From NCBI RefSeq assembly GCF_020510445.1, contig NZ_JAHBAG010000001.1:1216501-1280500 (forward strand): a DNA stretch of 64,000 nucleotides. The letters run 5' to 3'. Both the position numbers and the translations under genes were made by a program. How positions within the stretch are numbered: the first letter of the stretch is position 1; the number at the start of each line of letters is the position of its first letter. Shown one piece after another: positions 63,269 through 64,000 of the stretch. The notes beneath the pieces are model-generated. The model was not told the origin of the DNA. It saw only the letters and a list, made by a program, of their open reading frames with translations, and did no database searches. This DNA comes from Hydrogenophaga taeniospiralis (GTDB lineage: Bacteria; Pseudomonadota; Gammaproteobacteria; Burkholderiales; Burkholderiaceae_C).

Positions 63269-64000
63269 ATGAAAATCGCACGCAGAACATTCACCCACAG
63301 CCTGGTCGCAGCCGCAACCATCGGTGCCGCCCCATGGGCATGGGCCGCAGACACCGTCAAGATCGGCTATGTGTCGCCGCAGACGGGTCCGCTCGCGCCC
63401 TTTGGTGAAGCCGACAAATGGGTCATCGAGCAGATGAAGGCTGCCTTCAAGGACGGCATCGTCATCGGCGGAAAAAAACATGCCGTTGAGATTGTTCTCA
63501 AGGACAGCCAGTCCAATCCCAACCGGGCGGGGGAGGTCGCGAACGACCTGATCCTCAAAGACAAGGTGGCCTTGATCCTCACGGCCGGAACACCCGAGAC
63601 CGCGAACCCCGTCAGCGATGCCGCCGAGCTCAACGAAATCCCTTGCATTTCGAGTGTTGTGCCATGGCAGCCATGGTTTTTTGGACGTCAGGGCGACCCG
63701 GCAAAAGGCTTTGACTGGACCTATCACATCTTCTGGGGTCTTGAAGATGTGATCGCCAATTACACCAATGGCTGGAAGTCCGTGTCGACCAACAAAAAGG
63801 TGGGTGGTCTGTTCCCGAACGATGGTGATGGCAACGCGTGGGGCGACAAGGAGTTGGGATTCCCCAAGCCCCTGCAGCAAATGGGCTTCAGCCTGACCGA
63901 TACCGGTCGTTTTCAGAACGGCACTCAGGATTTCAGCGCACAGATTGCCGCGTTCAAGCGTGCTGGCGTCGAGATCGTGACTGGCGTCGTGATTCCCCCC
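63269..64000 (+). CDS. ABC transporter substrate-binding protein (branched-chain amino acid/aromatic type), cut by window end
   Basis: 244 residues are visible. After a signal peptide (TFTHSLVAAATIGAAPWAWA) comes DTVKIGYVSPQTGPLAPFGE, the standard start of type I periplasmic binding proteins of the LivK group. CCAGGAG precedes the ATG, 39 bp after hapF, so it is likely part of the operon and may bind an aromatic precursor such as a hydroxylated acid or ketone. Confidence 0.85.
   Translation, partial: MKIARRTFTHSLVAAATIGAAPWAWAADTVKIGYVSPQTGPLAPFGEADKWVIEQMKAAFKDGIVIGGKKHAVEIVLKDSQSNPNRAGEVANDLILKDKVALILTAGTPETANPVSDAAELNEIPCISSVVPWQPWFFGRQGDPAKGFDWTYHIFWGLEDVIANYTNGWKSVSTNKKVGGLFPNDGDGNAWGDKELGFPKPLQQMGFSLTDTGRFQNGTQDFSAQIAAFKRAGVEIVTGVVIPP

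Overview
The window is GC-rich DNA that reads as a chromosome segment of a Comamonadaceae-type betaproteobacterium (Hydrogenophaga-like; inferred from gene content and style of the proteins, not from a marker gene). Housekeeping genes (uvrA, ssb, a CLC protein, a type II secretion-like operon) alternate with accessory blocks.

Layout. 1-1.8 kb: a CYTH-CHAD protein (cut by the window edge) and a MipA/OmpV-like outer-membrane protein. 1.9-6.7 kb: a two-gene operon of a single-chain restriction-modification enzyme (type ISP/IIG-like, without a helicase) and an AlbA_2/Schlafen-type ATPase. 6.8-13.7 kb: uvrA, a cytochrome b/Fe-S (DsrMK-like) pair, an acyltransferase and a small lipoprotein. 13.9-28.5 kb: a polymorphic-toxin locus. 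Two secreted proteins built of bacterial Ig repeats end in a nearly identical Rhs core and then in unrelated toxin tips, each overlapped by its own immunity-type gene. Between them lies a secreted YD-repeat protein that stops just before the place where an Rhs core would begin. 28.6-39 kb: a 12-gene minus-strand operon for a type II secretion/type IV pilus-like machine with a cohesin-tailed secretin. 39.4-44.4 kb: an MFS transporter, a JmjC/cupin_8 protein coupled to a metal-hydrolase/GNAT fusion, and a CLC protein with Gln at the gating-Glu position.

44.5-53.4 kb: immediately after the ssb terminator sits a mobile island: three overlapping tyrosine recombinases, a small coiled-coil protein, a gene start cut off by a degenerate IS66, the 3' end of a second coiled-coil gene, a divergent XRE regulator/unknown pair and an IS3 scrap. 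53.5-57.6 kb: TetR regulator, molybdopterin oxidoreductase and DUF1295 membrane protein. 57.9-64 kb: a LysR regulator and a complete hydroquinone ring-cleavage operon (HapCDEF type: dioxygenase small and large subunits, semialdehyde dehydrogenase, maleylacetate reductase) followed by an ABC-transporter binding protein cut by the window end.

The most interesting region is the split Ig/YD/Rhs toxin locus; second are the recombinase-trio island and the metal-hydrolase/GNAT plus JmjC pair. All family assignments come from reading motifs by eye; no database search was run.
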